A stretch of 54,848 nt of DNA from Basidiobolus meristosporus CBS 931.73 (lineage: Eukaryota > Basidiobolomycota > Basidiobolomycetes > Basidiobolales > Basidiobolaceae), in assembly GCA_002104905.1 (NCBI GenBank), contig MCFE01000594.1:1-54848 (forward strand). Direction: 5' to 3'. Below are positions 9,182 through 19,844 of the stretch, one piece after another. Each line of letters starts with the position of its first letter. The first letter of the stretch is position 1. The notes beneath the pieces were generated by a model. It saw only the letters and a program-made list of their open reading frames with translations, was not told the origin of the DNA and did not search any database. A program made the translations under genes and the position numbers.

Positions 9182-11440
9182 GAACCATGGTTGTAGAGTC
9201 CTCTGGAGTGAAAAAATTTTCATTCTTTTCCTCTGATTCAATCCTGACAATTGGTGGACTTGAGATCAGATTTTTGTCATCATCTGATGTCATTTTTTGT
9301 GAAAATCTTGAATTTTTGTCAGAAAACACATTTCTGGTCTTGATTAGCTTCTTTGCTTTGGTATTGTAGGGTCTGTATGCTTTACTCTCATTGCAGTAAC
9401 CCAAAAATATGCATTTTACACTTTTTGGCTCAAAATTTGACTGATTTCCAGGCATTTTCTTGGCATATGCTGTACACCAAAATATTCTTAGAAGCTCTGC
9501 ACTTGGTCTGTATCCATACCATGCTTCCAATGGAGTAGAATTACCAAGTATTCTGTTTTAACTCCTATTTTTAAGGTATACTGCAGTGGCAACTGATTCC
9601 ACCTAAAAATCATAGGATAATTTTTGATCATGGATCATAGATCTTGCTTTATCAATTATTGATCTATTAGCATGTTTTGCCACTCCATTTTGCTGTGGGG
9701 AGTATAGTACAGTAGTCTCTTGCTTTATCCCACAAATTTTGCAGAAGTAGATGAAGAGTTTTGAGGTATATTCTCCACCATTGTCAGAGCATATTTTCTT
9801 GACTTTTCACCAGTTTCTCTCTCTACCATGGCTTTAAGCTCCCTGAACTTGGACAGAGCTTTTTCCTTTCTTTCCATGAAGTAAACTCATTTGTATCTGG
9901 TATAATCATCAATAACGGTGATTAAATACTTCATCCTGCCTAAGGATAAATTTTGCATAGGTCCACACAGATTTGAGTGAGTTAGATCTAATTTTTTCTT
10001 AGTTTTGATTAACCCAGAGCTCTTGAACGGTTGTCTGGCTTGTTTCCCATATATGTAGGCTTCTTAGTGCTCTAAATTTGCTGGGGGATCAATTTTTACT
10101 CCAGAAATTAGCTGATCTTTGATCATTTTGCGCAAATAATCAAAATTGATGTATCCAAATCTTCTGTGCCAGAGCATTGGTGTTTCTTTACTCAAGTTAC
10201 TTATATTGGCTTCCAAACATGATGGAGTATAAGTCAACTTGTATAGATTCTGATCTCTGATACCCAAAGTAATATGGGCACCATTTGAATCAGTGATCTT
10301 GCATCCAGATTTGTCAAAGCTGAAACCAAGTCCTTCTCCAGTGGCCTTGCTTACAGATAGTAGGTTCTTGGCTATTTCTGGTACATAGAGTACCTCTTTA
10401 AAAGTCAGTGTATGGTATCCTTCACTGCTTATAAGGTTTACTTGGATAGTTCCTTCTCCCACTGCATCAAGTGTTCTATTGTCACACATGAAAACCTTCT
10501 TAGCTGGAATTTCTTGATATTGGGTAAAAAACTCTTTTTGGTGTGTAAAGTGTTGAGATGATCCAGAGTCAATGTACCATGTCTGAGAATCCTTTCTTGT
10601 GGTCATATTTAGTGCTGATATGAATAGTCTATCTTCAGTTGTTGCAGCATTTCCATATTCTGGCTTCTTTTGCTGATTATCTCTCTTTTTGAGACACTGG
10701 TCTGATATGTGCCCTTTGGTTTTGCAGTAGTTGCAAAACAGGTTGCTTTGCCTTTGTAGGGTCTTGGGTACCTCCTTTGTTGGCTATCATTGCTTATTAA
10801 AGTATTTTCTTCTTCCTTCTTATTGGCGCTTTATTTTCTTAATTCTTCATCCAGGAGCCTTCCATATACGTAATCTAAGGTCAAATCTTCAGTTCTGGAC
10901 TCTAAGGCTGATACAAGGCCCTAAAACATGTCTGTCAGGCTATTCAGGATGGTAACTATCACATCCTCAGCAGTAGTTGGTACGCCCACAGATTCCATTT
11001 CATCCACCAGCATGGTACTTCTGTTAATTAGATATTTCATTTCTTCTCCTGGCAGCATATTTGTAGTAAAGAGCTTTTGTCTCAGATACATTTTCTTAGC
11101 AGTTGAACATGGCTGGTAGGTGTCGTCTAATTCCTTCCAGGCATTCTTTGCCATTTTTGCTCTTGAGCACTGAATCAGCAATTTGTCTTTAACATTAAGG
11201 CAAATGCAGTTAAAGGCACTTTGTTCTTTCTTCTGTCACTTTAAGGCTTCCTCTCCCACATTTTTAGGAGGGCATTCTTCTCCCATGACAATATCCCAAA
11301 GGCCTCCTTCTTGTAGCAGCATCTTCATCTTCACCTTCCACACTTGGTAGTTAGATCCATCCAACTTTTCAGCAGAGGGAAAAATTCCAGTAATAGCAGT
11401 AGTAGACATTGCAGAGAGTGACAGCTTGGGGCTCATAACC
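9182..11440 (-). mobile_element. Ty1/copia remnant B, internal part (gag to integrase-RT linker)
   Basis: Continues the older copy interrupted at 4507. It runs from the integrase-RT linker back through integrase (9530-9990), protease (10064-10606, WYIDSGSSQHF), zinc knuckle and gag (10921-11400). Many stops and small indels break the frames, for example a changed integrase finger near 10065. The primer-binding site GGTTATGAGCCC is kept at 11429-11440. It is clearly older than element A. Confidence 0.9.
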
Positions 11441-11788
11441 AGTTGTAAGAGTCCTGGAGATATTGGAAGTGATTGGGAGGGCAAGTAGATTTTGTTGTTT
11501 TCACTTGATGATTTATTGAATGTAAAAGTAGTATTTATACTTTTACATGGTCTTGGCATGACAATCACATAGACTAGGCTAAGGAAGGTCCCAAGAATAC
11601 ATGTGCAAAGTTTGGGGCTGTTTAGACAACTTTGAGAATTTTCATGTTGTGGGTACCTGGTATTTTGGTGAAAATATTCCAAGTAAATCCCAACAAGAAA
11701 TTTGGTCAGTATTCTCTAGAATTTGAAGGTAATGACTTAAGTGACTAAGTTGGGTGAATATATAGGTGAATTACCAATTTTTACAACA
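11441..11788 (-). repeat. 5' LTR of copia remnant B
   Basis: 348 bp, AGTTGTAAG (first base changed from T) to TTACAACA. It is followed at once by copia sequence in the opposite orientation, so B inserted into or recombined with remnant C. Confidence 0.9.
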
Positions 11789-12375
11789 AATCCAAGTTGA
11801 ATACAATTAAGTAAAAATCTAACTTTTTGTGCTAGAACTAAGTGCATAGATATTTTACATCATTTCATACATGATGCTATGGAGAGCAACTTGATTAGCT
11901 TAGATTGCTGTACTACAGATGAAATGACTGCAGACATATTTACCAAACCACTTGCTAAAGACAAATTTGAATATCTTAAGTCAAAATTAGGACTAGTCAG
12001 GATGAACATATAGCTGAGTAGGAGTGTTATAAAGACTCATAATTCCACCTAAATATTCACCTAACTGACTCACATAGATCATTACCTACAAATCCCAGAG
12101 AATACTGACAGACCAAATTCTTTATCAGCATTTACTTCAAATATTTTCACCAAAACATCAGGTACCCAGAACATCAATAGTAGAAAGTTGTCCAAAGAGC
12201 CCCAAGTTTGCACACATACTCTTGGGACCTTTCTAGGTCTATTCTAAATGTTTTCATGCTATTACCATTTAAAATTATAAATACTACTTTTACACTCAAT
12301 ACAATTATTAAGTGAAAGCCAGATAATCAACTTGTTCTCCCAATCACTTCCAATATCTCCAAGACTCTTACAACA
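11789..12375 (+). mobile_element. Ty1/copia remnant C, RNase H tail and 3' LTR
   Basis: Plus-strand copy of the end of pol (the block corresponding to ARTKHIDI, then TDEM.ADIFTKPLAKDKFEYL), ending in a TAG before CTGAGTAGGAG. The LTR at 12025-12375 starts TGTTATAAAG and ends CTTACAACA. Its divergence from A is visibly higher than that of D or E. Nothing of the element remains upstream of RNase H. Confidence 0.88.
12025..12375 (+). repeat. 3' LTR of copia remnant C
   Basis: 351 bp. It contains the TATAAATAC box and the family's 3' block TCTCCAAGACTCTTACAACA. Confidence 0.88.
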
Positions 12376-13310
12376 TCTAGTTCCTGGTAGATCCTAAATA
12401 TGCCAGTCTGTGCAACACCTTCAAGACTCCAAGACCTACTACTTGCCTATGTTTTCAACCCCTCCACCCTATGATCAAATACCTTGGCCTGTATACCCAA
12501 TTGTTGTTTTCTGCCAACCTGATCTTGCTCAGCATGGTTACAATTGTTAGTGCTCAGCTGCCTTCTCTATTTGTCCCACCAGTGCAATTTGGGCCAGCTT
12601 GAGTCCTTTGGAGCTTACTAACCTTTGTTAGCAGCTTTCACAAAATTATATTTCCCTTTATTTGCTTAGCACATAGTATATGTAGCACTTGGCTTCTCTA
12701 TTTTGAGTTACTGAAGTGAAGACATCACCTTTTGATAATTACCACCTTCCCCCTTAATCTAACTATAAGAGCCTTTGATATGTAGTAGGACAAGCTATCT
12801 ACAGCTAATCACAGGCTAATGATGGGCTTAACAAATTATGCCGCCAGCTTAGTAAAGTAGTCTCAAGTTGCTAAAGGACTTGCCTGCACAAAAGCTTAGC
12901 ATTTAATGCTTATGGCAGAAGTTTAAGTATTCACGAGCAATAGAAAAGCTCCTATGGCCTGCTTTACAGCCAATAACTCATTGACACCTGTCAATTGAGT
13001 CAGTGATGGTACCACTAACCTTTTTCCATTTGAGTGCAAACTCCTTGAAGTACTATAGAAAGATGTTACAAATTACGCTTTAAGCACATGAGCCTGCCAA
13101 GTTTGAGGATACTTAGAGCTGTAACAATGATAATGGTAATATCGGCAATATTCAGATGTGGGCAATGCCTACAACGACGTGAAGTATCAAGTAGGCTTAA
13201 ATCTCCAATTGTAGGTAGATTATGCGGTTTTCACTTGAATGAATTAGAGAATGCACGAGTAGTAATAAGTTCGGCCTACAGGTCGATCATTGCATTATTT
13301 TATTTGAGAA
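12376..13310. other. Transition region between copia array and gene island
   Basis: AT-rich sequence without a recognised gene, probably decayed repeat DNA. It separates the retroelement block from the first host gene. Confidence 0.35.
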
Positions 13311-13631
13311 TCAAACGCAAGGGCACTTGAGAGACCTTGCTGCTTTAGGGAATCTGCTATACCCGGCTTTATCAACGATGTAGGAGTTACCACCGCACTT
13401 GACTTCAGAGTATATGGTACACTTGTGAGATCCTGCCGAGTATCCCGAGATGAATGGGCCACCGGTTAAATTGATACAGGCGTTGCCACTGCTGACGTTG
13501 ATACACTTGGCTTTGCCTGTCGACTTGCAAACGTACATGCTACTTCCGCTTTTCCAAGGAGGACACCATGCGTTGCACTGAGCGGTAATGATGAGCATTG
13601 CGGTACTGAGTAGAATGATGTCCAACTTCAT
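13311..13631 (-). CDS. Small secreted cysteine-rich protein
   Basis: 106 residues, no intron. The first ~20 residues are a clear signal peptide (short basic start, hydrophobic core LLSTAMLIITA, likely cleavage after QCNA). The mature part has eight cysteines, including a C-terminal CPC, and several Gly/Ser turns. The part KCTIYSEVKCGGNSYIV resembles beta/gamma-crystallin-like or small fungal secreted folds, but I cannot assign a family. A TATA box (TATATAA, 13681-13687) lies 50 nt upstream of the ATG, 34-bp direct repeats lie just beyond, and AATAAA-like sequence follows the stop within 20 nt. That makes a compact, well-formed gene at the edge of a TE block. Role unknown; a cell-wall, antimicrobial or effector role would be guesswork. 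Confidence 0.75.
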   Translation of the reverse strand: MKLDIILLSTAMLIITAQCNAWCPPWKSGSSMYVCKSTGKAKCINVSSGNACINLTGGPFISGYSAGSHKCTIYSEVKCGGNSYIVDKAGYSRFPKAARSLKCPCV

Positions 13632-13680
13632 GGTAACTATTTCGTGGAGAACTTGTCAGCACCTGGTCTTTTAACGGTGC

Positions 13681-13687
13681 TTATATA
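13681..13687 (-). promoter_or_regulatory. TATA box of the secreted-protein gene
   Basis: Reads TATATAAG on the minus strand, 50 nt before the ATG. Confidence 0.6.
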
Positions 13688-13710
13688 GCTTGCCCAGAGT
13701 CAGGTGGAAG

Positions 13711-13793
13711 CTGTACTAATAGAATGACCGTTTGTAGAGAGATGTTGTACTAATAGAATGACCGTTCGTAGAGAGATGTGGTACTAATAGAAT
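13711..13793 (-). repeat. 34-bp direct repeats in the promoter of the secreted-protein gene
   Basis: GTACTAATAGAATGACCG..TGTAGAGAGATG units start at 13713, 13747 and 13781 (period exactly 34 bp, the last unit partial). They sit 26-106 bp upstream of the TATA box. The position suggests repeated transcription-factor sites; this is inference. Confidence 0.7.
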
Positions 13794-14750
13794 CTTCTGC
13801 TTAAGCTTTGACAAACAAGATGATCTTGCTGAATATGGAGCCATCTAGGTACATCATCTAGATGCGTCTACCCTGTTCATCCTTGTACTACTACTGGGAG
13901 CACCCGGGTTTACAATTTCACGTATGTACGATCCAGTCTTGGACTTGCTTCCTGTCCCCACATAACCATAGCATAGTGGACCGTTGTAAGTAGGGCCAAT
14001 GCCGGTAACATATCGAACTAGTTCATACAGAATCCGCATATCCTTGTATCCAACTGGTCCATAAAGATGAAGGGCTTTCTGTCGTTGACATCTAAGATCT
14101 GGGATCATGGAGAAGCGCGACTGAAGCAAATGAAAGACGGGGAAAACATTTGCAGCTCTGAGCTACGAATACGGCATGCCCTTGGAGACACCAAACCGAT
14201 TGCACATGTGGGAGGCTCAGCTCAGTTGATTTCGCCCAGAATGGTGTTTTATACAGTCGAGATTCGATCGGATCCTCCCATTGCACTTCGGGCTGTTTTA
14301 AATACATTATGATATGTATAAGCTGGGAATACTCTTGATACTCAGCCCCTCCAAGATCCCTATTACACAGAAGGTCATCATCCATACTCATCAAGCGAAT
14401 CAGCAACCAACAAAGTAGCCGCACCGCCTTTCTCCATCTTGAACCACCCCTCCATACCAAGCATCTATATATGCTCATGGCCATATTGACGAATCACATG
14501 GTTATACATACAACGGAAAGTATTTTGATTCGAGCTTGGCATTCCTGGTCTCGACTTACTACATACAGCGTTGTTTCAAGAGAGGTATTGCGGTCGATTG
14601 TACCAGCGCCGCGGATCTCCATTAACTCTGTTATAAGGGGAGATGGGATTGCATCTTCTATTCCGATACAACTACTTGAATACCACCATGCGACACACTC
14701 ACTCAATGATCAGATGTAGACACGCGTCTAGTGGGAAAAAGAGCATCGCT
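13794..14750. other. Region with overlapping small ORFs, no recognised gene
   Basis: Minus-strand frames at 13854-14105 (first ATG near 14105) and 14092-14484 are open and GC-balanced but match no family I know, and no convincing splice pattern joins them. They may be an unrecognised gene with introns or a decayed gene. Confidence 0.25.
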
Positions 14751-14810
14751 CTAAACGTTCGCACAGGGTACACTCCAGTCTAACCGATTCCTCAATTTTA
14801 GTAATATATC

Positions 14811-15110
14811 ATGGAGGCTGTGACAACCGCCAGCGCCATGTTTCATACCATTGCGACTATGACCATGCTCAACGCCAAGGTCCCCTCCGGGTCTCACCAA
14901 CCCCTCTGGGCCACGAAACTTCCGCTCAACCTCCAGCCCCACGTGGAAAGTTTCACGAAGGTTCTCGTCTCCGACACGGGGGTAAACTATGTGACCATTG
15001 CCCGAGTCATCTCCACGTTGGTTTTGGACACCTTAAGCTCGACACACGACCTGCATGTTTGCTCACGCGCAGGCAAGATACCTGTGAGAAAAGCATTCGT
15101 AAGCACATGA
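14811..15110 (+). CDS. Hypothetical ORF (competes with a minus-strand ORF)
   Basis: ATG-initiated, 99 codons, Thr/Ala/Val-rich start. It overlaps the minus-strand frame at 14987-15505, so at most one is likely to be the gene. No domain recognised. Confidence 0.2.
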   Translation: MEAVTTASAMFHTIATMTMLNAKVPSGSHQPLWATKLPLNLQPHVESFTKVLVSDTGVNYVTIARVISTLVLDTLSSTHDLHVCSRAGKIPVRKAFVST

Positions 15111-15505
15111 AAAGCCCCCGAAAGCGCGAAAGACGCATCGCCAAAGCGACCATGAGATCCCATCCCGAAGAAGCGGGCGAGGGCACCGAGTATCGCGAGG
15201 CTCAAGGCCTGACCCACATTCCTGCGGTTGGTGAGGTCGAAACCGAGGATCCTCAGGAAGTTGGCAATGCCGCCGATTTGGCCAATCAGTAGCTCCTTTG
15301 GTGAATGAATGGATGTTTGTTCTTTTGAATACGCCCCCTTCCCCTCCCTCCCCACCCACCAGTGGAGCGGGCGAATCAATCCGTGAAGGTCCAATAAACT
15401 TTGGCCCGTGTGTGACCTGACGATATGCACACTTGTTGCCATCCATGCGCAAAATTCATCGGTTTGCTTTTCGCTTGATTGATCCGAGGCAACGGTAGAT
15501 ACCAT
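14987..15505 (-). CDS. Hypothetical protein with hydrophobic segments
   Basis: ATG-initiated, 172 codons, in GC-rich sequence. The second half has three hydrophobic stretches (around LLIGQIGGIANFLRILGF, ALSLAILGALARFFGM and LTNAFLTGIL) that could be membrane segments. The first half is unremarkable. The start lies 80 bp from the tRNA gene on the same strand. A longer spliced gene reaching to about 14810 is possible, since a further hydrophobic frame exists there. No family recognised. Confidence 0.25.
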   Translation of the reverse strand: MVSTVASDQSSEKQTDEFCAWMATSVHIVRSHTGQSLLDLHGLIRPLHWWVGREGKGAYSKEQTSIHSPKELLIGQIGGIANFLRILGFDLTNRRNVGQALSLAILGALARFFGMGSHGRFGDASFALSGAFHVLTNAFLTGILPAREQTCRSCVELKVSKTNVEMTRAMVT

Positions 15506-15584
15506 TGCGTTCGGACCTCACGAGTACACGTTCTTGGTCGTGTTGAGACAAGCTTAGACTCATTCTCCGATCCCCCCTGCAAAA

Positions 15585-15666
15585 TGATGAGAGTGGGGTT
15601 CGAACCCACGCCTCCGAAGAGACTGCGACCTGAACGCAGCGCCTTAGACCACTCGGCCATCTCACC
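15585..15666 (-). tRNA. tRNA-Leu (anticodon CAG)
   Basis: 82 nt without intron. The acceptor GGTGAGA pairs with TCTCATC (one G-T pair) and the discriminator is A. The D arm carries the A box TGGCCGAGTGG. The anticodon stem CTGCG/CGCAG holds the loop TTCAGGT, so the anticodon is CAG with G37. There is a long class II variable arm (TCTCTTCGGAGGCG) and the B box GGTTCGAACCC. A TTTT follows the 3' end, as expected for Pol III. The long variable arm and A discriminator fit Leu. CAG in a Ser-type body would have implied CUG recoding, which is not the case here. Confidence 0.94.
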
Positions 15667-16144
15667 AATTATTTTGAATGTATTATTTAATTATTCATAT
15701 GTGATTATTGTAGCTTAACTAATTGCTTTAACCTAATAGAAAATGGCCATTTGATCATAAATAAAGCCAAATATTCATCACGTAAATCAGACATTTACTG
15801 CGTAAAAATGAAAGCGCAAATATTGCAAAATATCTAATGTGTAGTAACATGATATTTGACTATTTCAGATATCTTTATCCCAAGCTGGTTTAGGGAAGGT
15901 GGTTTGGGGGAGGGGACCCCGTCTGGAGAGACACGTCCACGTTAGATAGAAAGCGTGAGTTGGTGGGATGATGTGGGTCGGGATTTTTTTTTCTTTTTTA
16001 CCAAATTTCCATGAATCCGTTCATCACGCACTTATGCCAGGATGGGAAATGGATTTCGCCCAGGAAATCCCATGCAGGATGCGATAAGAGTCCCCATCCC
16101 GAAAAATCGATCTCTTCACCAGCAGTGCACCATATCCCCAAGTC
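15667..16144. other. AT-rich intergenic and NOL8-like 5' region
   Basis: No gene seen. It ends with a T-rich tract (about 15985-16000) and the short leader of the next gene. Confidence 0.4.
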
Positions 16145-18646
16145 ATGTCTGAAGAGAATGCCCCGGAGAGGAAGCGGATTTACCTGGGCGGTTTGGCACC
16201 CGACGTGACCGCCGCCGACGTCGAGAAGCGGTTCCACACCTTCGGCACCCTCTCCTCGGTGGAGTTGGTGTTGAACGAGTTCACCGGTATTTAGGACCGC
16301 CGTTTGTTTGGTCCGGTTCGGGTGGACTTTCGAGTGCTTACCTTTTCCCGTTTGTTATTTTCAGGGAAATGTCGTGGTTTCGCCTACTTGAACCTGGATA
16401 TCACGCCCGCGAACTGGAAAAAATGTAGGGTTTCAGTGGAGCTGCGCCTTTCTTGGTCCAATTTCTAACCTAGATCGGGGGCTGTCTTTGTCCTTGTGCT
16501 GCTGTGTAGGTTATTCCATGTACAACGGGACCAAATGGAAGGGCCAACAATTGAAGCTTGAGGAAGCCAAGACCGATTACATGACCAAGTGGGTGTTCCT
16601 AGTTCCCAACCCCCCTTAGCTGCTTTTCTTTATACTGACCTTTGCTAGGCTGAAGAAGGAATGGGAGGAGGCAAAGGCGAAAGAAGAGAACCCCAAACCT
16701 AAGAAGAAGAGAAGCGCCTCGGTTGATGGTTACGAGGCAGCCGACATGACCCTAGTCAACGAGAAGAATGTGGATGGACGTAAAGTAGGTTGATTTGGCG
16801 TAGTTCGGGGCAAGCTACTCCGGAGACTAACGGACAACATTTGTTTGAAGGGGTGGAAGAGAGGACGCTACGGCCGTGCGGTGGCGGTGATGAAGCTTAA
16901 AAAAACCGACGGCACACCGGTAAACCAGGTTGCTTTCACCACGACTTCCTGCTCCAAGTAATGACATTCGACCCTCTGTAGTTCACCTACGATCCCTCTC
17001 ACTACAAGAACAACCTCGAGAAGCTGTTCGGCTCCGTCAGGCCGCTGCCCATCTCGAAGCTAACCTGGAGCTATGACCAAACCAGCAACCACAATCTCGT
17101 GGAAGACGAAGTGGCCGTACCCGAGCCTAGGAAGCCCGCCACTGAAAGTTTAATCAAGGTTAGTTGGGAATGGCTGTTGCACATACGGAGATTCCTCTTA
17201 CACGGTCGTCCAATCAGGCAAACGAGCAACGACTGGAGGCGTTGAAACGTCGACAGGAGGAGCAGGAGAGATCCAGGAAGATGATCAAGGAATCCCTTTC
17301 AAACATCGACGGCAAGGTAAGGCTTTTCTTTGGACGTGAGCGGTATCTAGCAGGGCACTAACTCCCGGGAAGAAATCCGAGGGCCATATCGTGTTCGAAG
17401 ACTCTGACGACGAGGCTCAGCAGAAAGGGAAATCGCTGTTCGACTCGGATTCCGACTCCGAAGAAGCCCCGGGTGACTTTGGTACACACCTTTCGAACAC
17501 CTTTGCCGCGTCCCACCACTCACCCCCCTTTCTTCCACCACCACAGACATCGAGATCAACGAGGCCTTCGAGGGAGAGGCCGGTCGTAAACGTTTGGCTC
17601 TTCAGAAACGATTCGGTGGCGATGAGCGTTTCAAGCTTGACGAGGACTTCATGGGCGATGAGGAGATAGCCCAGCGTGAAGAGGCGAAGCGCGCCGAGGA
17701 GACGAAGGAGGAGGCCGCGGATGATGACGATGACATCAACGTCAAGCAGGAGAACAGCGTAGCCATGAGCATTCTGAACTCCCTGTTCCAGGATGCCCCT
17801 GCGCCCGTCGTGTAAGTGGACCTGTCGACCGAGGGTTGTTGGATGCCTCGCTTACTTTCGACTTTTCTGTAGCGAGAAGCCCGCCGAGGTGAACGCCAGA
17901 TACTGGAAGCCTGTCACTCGCTTCGATCCAGATGCCGAGGATGCTGACGAGATGCTGGTTGATGAGACGCTCGCGGAAGAGGCCGACGACCACCCAGCAC
18001 AGGCTTACGAGCCCAGCACAGCCCCCGACGTGTCCGACGAGAAGAAGGTGGTGATCAACACCAATCTGAAGTCCGTGTTCTCAGGTAACTTCTAACCCCT
18101 AACCCCCCCCCTCCGCTCCACCGCAAATCGAGCCTCACCCAATCTCGCCATTTACCCAGGCAACGACGAGGGCTTCACCTTGTTCGGTGGCTCCGAGTCC
18201 GAAAGCGATGATGAGCCCGTAACCCCGTTTGCCTTCCCAACCTCCCAAGTCGAGGCGTCGGTAAGTGTGCCCGGTACCGATCCCCCTCCAGCAAAGCCAT
18301 ACTCACCCCCGTCCCAATAGCCCACTCCCCTCACCCGCCTCAAATCCGTCACCGCCGCTCCAGCCGTCCAGCGATCTGGAGCGCTCTTCTTCTTCCATCT
18401 CTACGATCCCGAGATGCACAAGCGATCGAACTTCAAGGAGGACCGGGTGTTCGCCCGCACCGGAACCATGTACGTATGGATCGCCCCCCATTGTGGCGTG
18501 GACCGTCTACTCAACTTTGCATTTCCAGCGAGGAGGTCACCGCGGCCTGGCAGGAGCAGCGTTCGGAGCTGACCCAGGAATACAAGAGGAAGCACAAATC
18601 GGCCACTCGCAAGAAGCTCAAGATGAAACGGAAGTATGTGAAATAG
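16145..18646 (+). CDS. NOL8-like nucleolar RRM protein
   Basis: Thirteen exons give 574 codons in one frame. The introns are 16287-16364, 16425-16509, 16589-16648, 16785-16850, 16929-16981, 17159-17217, 17317-17372, 17482-17546, 17812-17872, 18085-18159, 18261-18320 and 18470-18528, all GT-AG. Residues about 10-85 are an RRM (RNP2-like RIYLGGL, then KCRGFAYLNL as RNP1) followed by the NOL8-type TKWKGQQLKLEEAKTDYM. The middle is acidic and Lys-rich with FEDSDDE and DSDSDSEE. The C-terminus FFFHLYDPEMHKRSNF, a Trp-centred helix and a basic KSATRKKLKMKRK tail fit the fungal NOL8 family. That family acts in the nucleolus in ribosome assembly. It is convergent with the DTW gene, with stop codons 59 bp apart. 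Confidence 0.8.
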
Positions 18647-18705
18647 GATTATGGGTTTATTTGGCCACTCTAAAAAGAAGGTTTGTTGCACCGTGCGCTC
18701 AGAGG

Positions 18706-19591
18706 TCAAGAGTGGGCCTCGGATTCGGGATCCTCAGCGGCAGCGGCAGCGGCCGGGTACTGGATGTAATTCGTTTGGTGGCGGGTGGTGAACGACCTTT
18801 CATCCTTGCCGTTGATATAGTTGTTCTGGATTAGTGAATAGAAATAAATGTAATAGAATAGCAGGTCATCGTAGCGACCGTCGTAGGGGCTCTGGTGGGC
18901 CACGGCGTATTCCTTGTATAAATAATAGATCGCCTCGATGGTGGCCAGGTGGGTCTCGTCGCAGTTCTGGTACCGCCAGAAGGTGGTTTTTTGCGTGGGG
19001 ATTTTGACCTTGCGGACCTTCTCGAACTCCGGGGTGTTGTGGAGAATGGAGCTGGCCTGCTTCCAGGTCCCGTCCACCACGATAACCCGCGAGAACGACT
19101 CTCTTGGAATCTCCGACATGGGCTTCGCATCCTGTGGAGAGGCCGACTTGAGCTGGGGTGTGCGTGTGTGAATGGAGGATAGGGCGGCTGCTTACCTTGG
19201 AAGGGAACAGTAACAGGGTGTCCTCGAGGTTGGTCAGATCGGGGAGTTCGTTGGGATACGTGTATATTTCCACATCCTGGGGGGCGACGATTTTCGCGTG
19301 AATGGCTGTTGACTTACCGTCCCTCTCCGCCTGGTGCTTGATGCTTTCAAGAGGTCAGCGTAGTCGTTTGTAATTGAGGAGGACGTCAGCTACTTACACA
19401 TCAAGTTTGAAGGGAAGATTTACGTTGGGGATGAGGTCCTTGGAACAACCAACAACTTCGAAGCATCTATAGCAAAAGTATTTGACGGACTTCTTACAGA
19501 CCGGGCATTTCTCGCGGGTCTGGCAAGCGTCGAGCACTGACAGGTCACTCAGTCGGAGCGTTTCAAAGGTCTCGGGGATGCTCCGCTTCAT
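18706..19591 (-). CDS. DTW-domain protein, DTWD1-like tRNA aminocarboxypropyltransferase
   Basis: Three exons (19398-19591, 19196-19343, 18706-19131; introns GT-AG) give 255 residues. A Cys4 cluster CPVCKKSVKYFCYRC (residues 29-43) is followed by LPFKLDVIKH, DGKSTAIHAKIVAP (73-86) and the DTW box VVDGTWKQA (132-140). The family transfers the aminocarboxypropyl group of S-adenosylmethionine to a tRNA uridine (acp3U). The spacing fits DTWD1 (acp3U20) better than DTWD2, but that subgroup call is inference. The C-terminus has an alanine run. It lies downstream of the RING gene on the same strand, with 253 bp between. Confidence 0.88.
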
Positions 19592-19844
19592 TCTCGGTCT
19601 AGCTGGCGAAGTCCGTGGATTGAAAAAGGAGGGAAATAAAAAAAAATACTCGTTTGGGACTAGCTTTGTAGGATCGGTGGTGGGATCGTCTACTTGGAAG
19701 CATCTTCGATTTGTTCGTTTATTTGGGAAAATTCGATTTGTGTCTTCGTGAATTATGTAGGATTTTTCAATTGGATCGTTATTGCTAAATGGTAACTGGA
19801 TTGAACTTTGCGGATGGGCTGGTGTGATTGATTGTTTCTCGATA

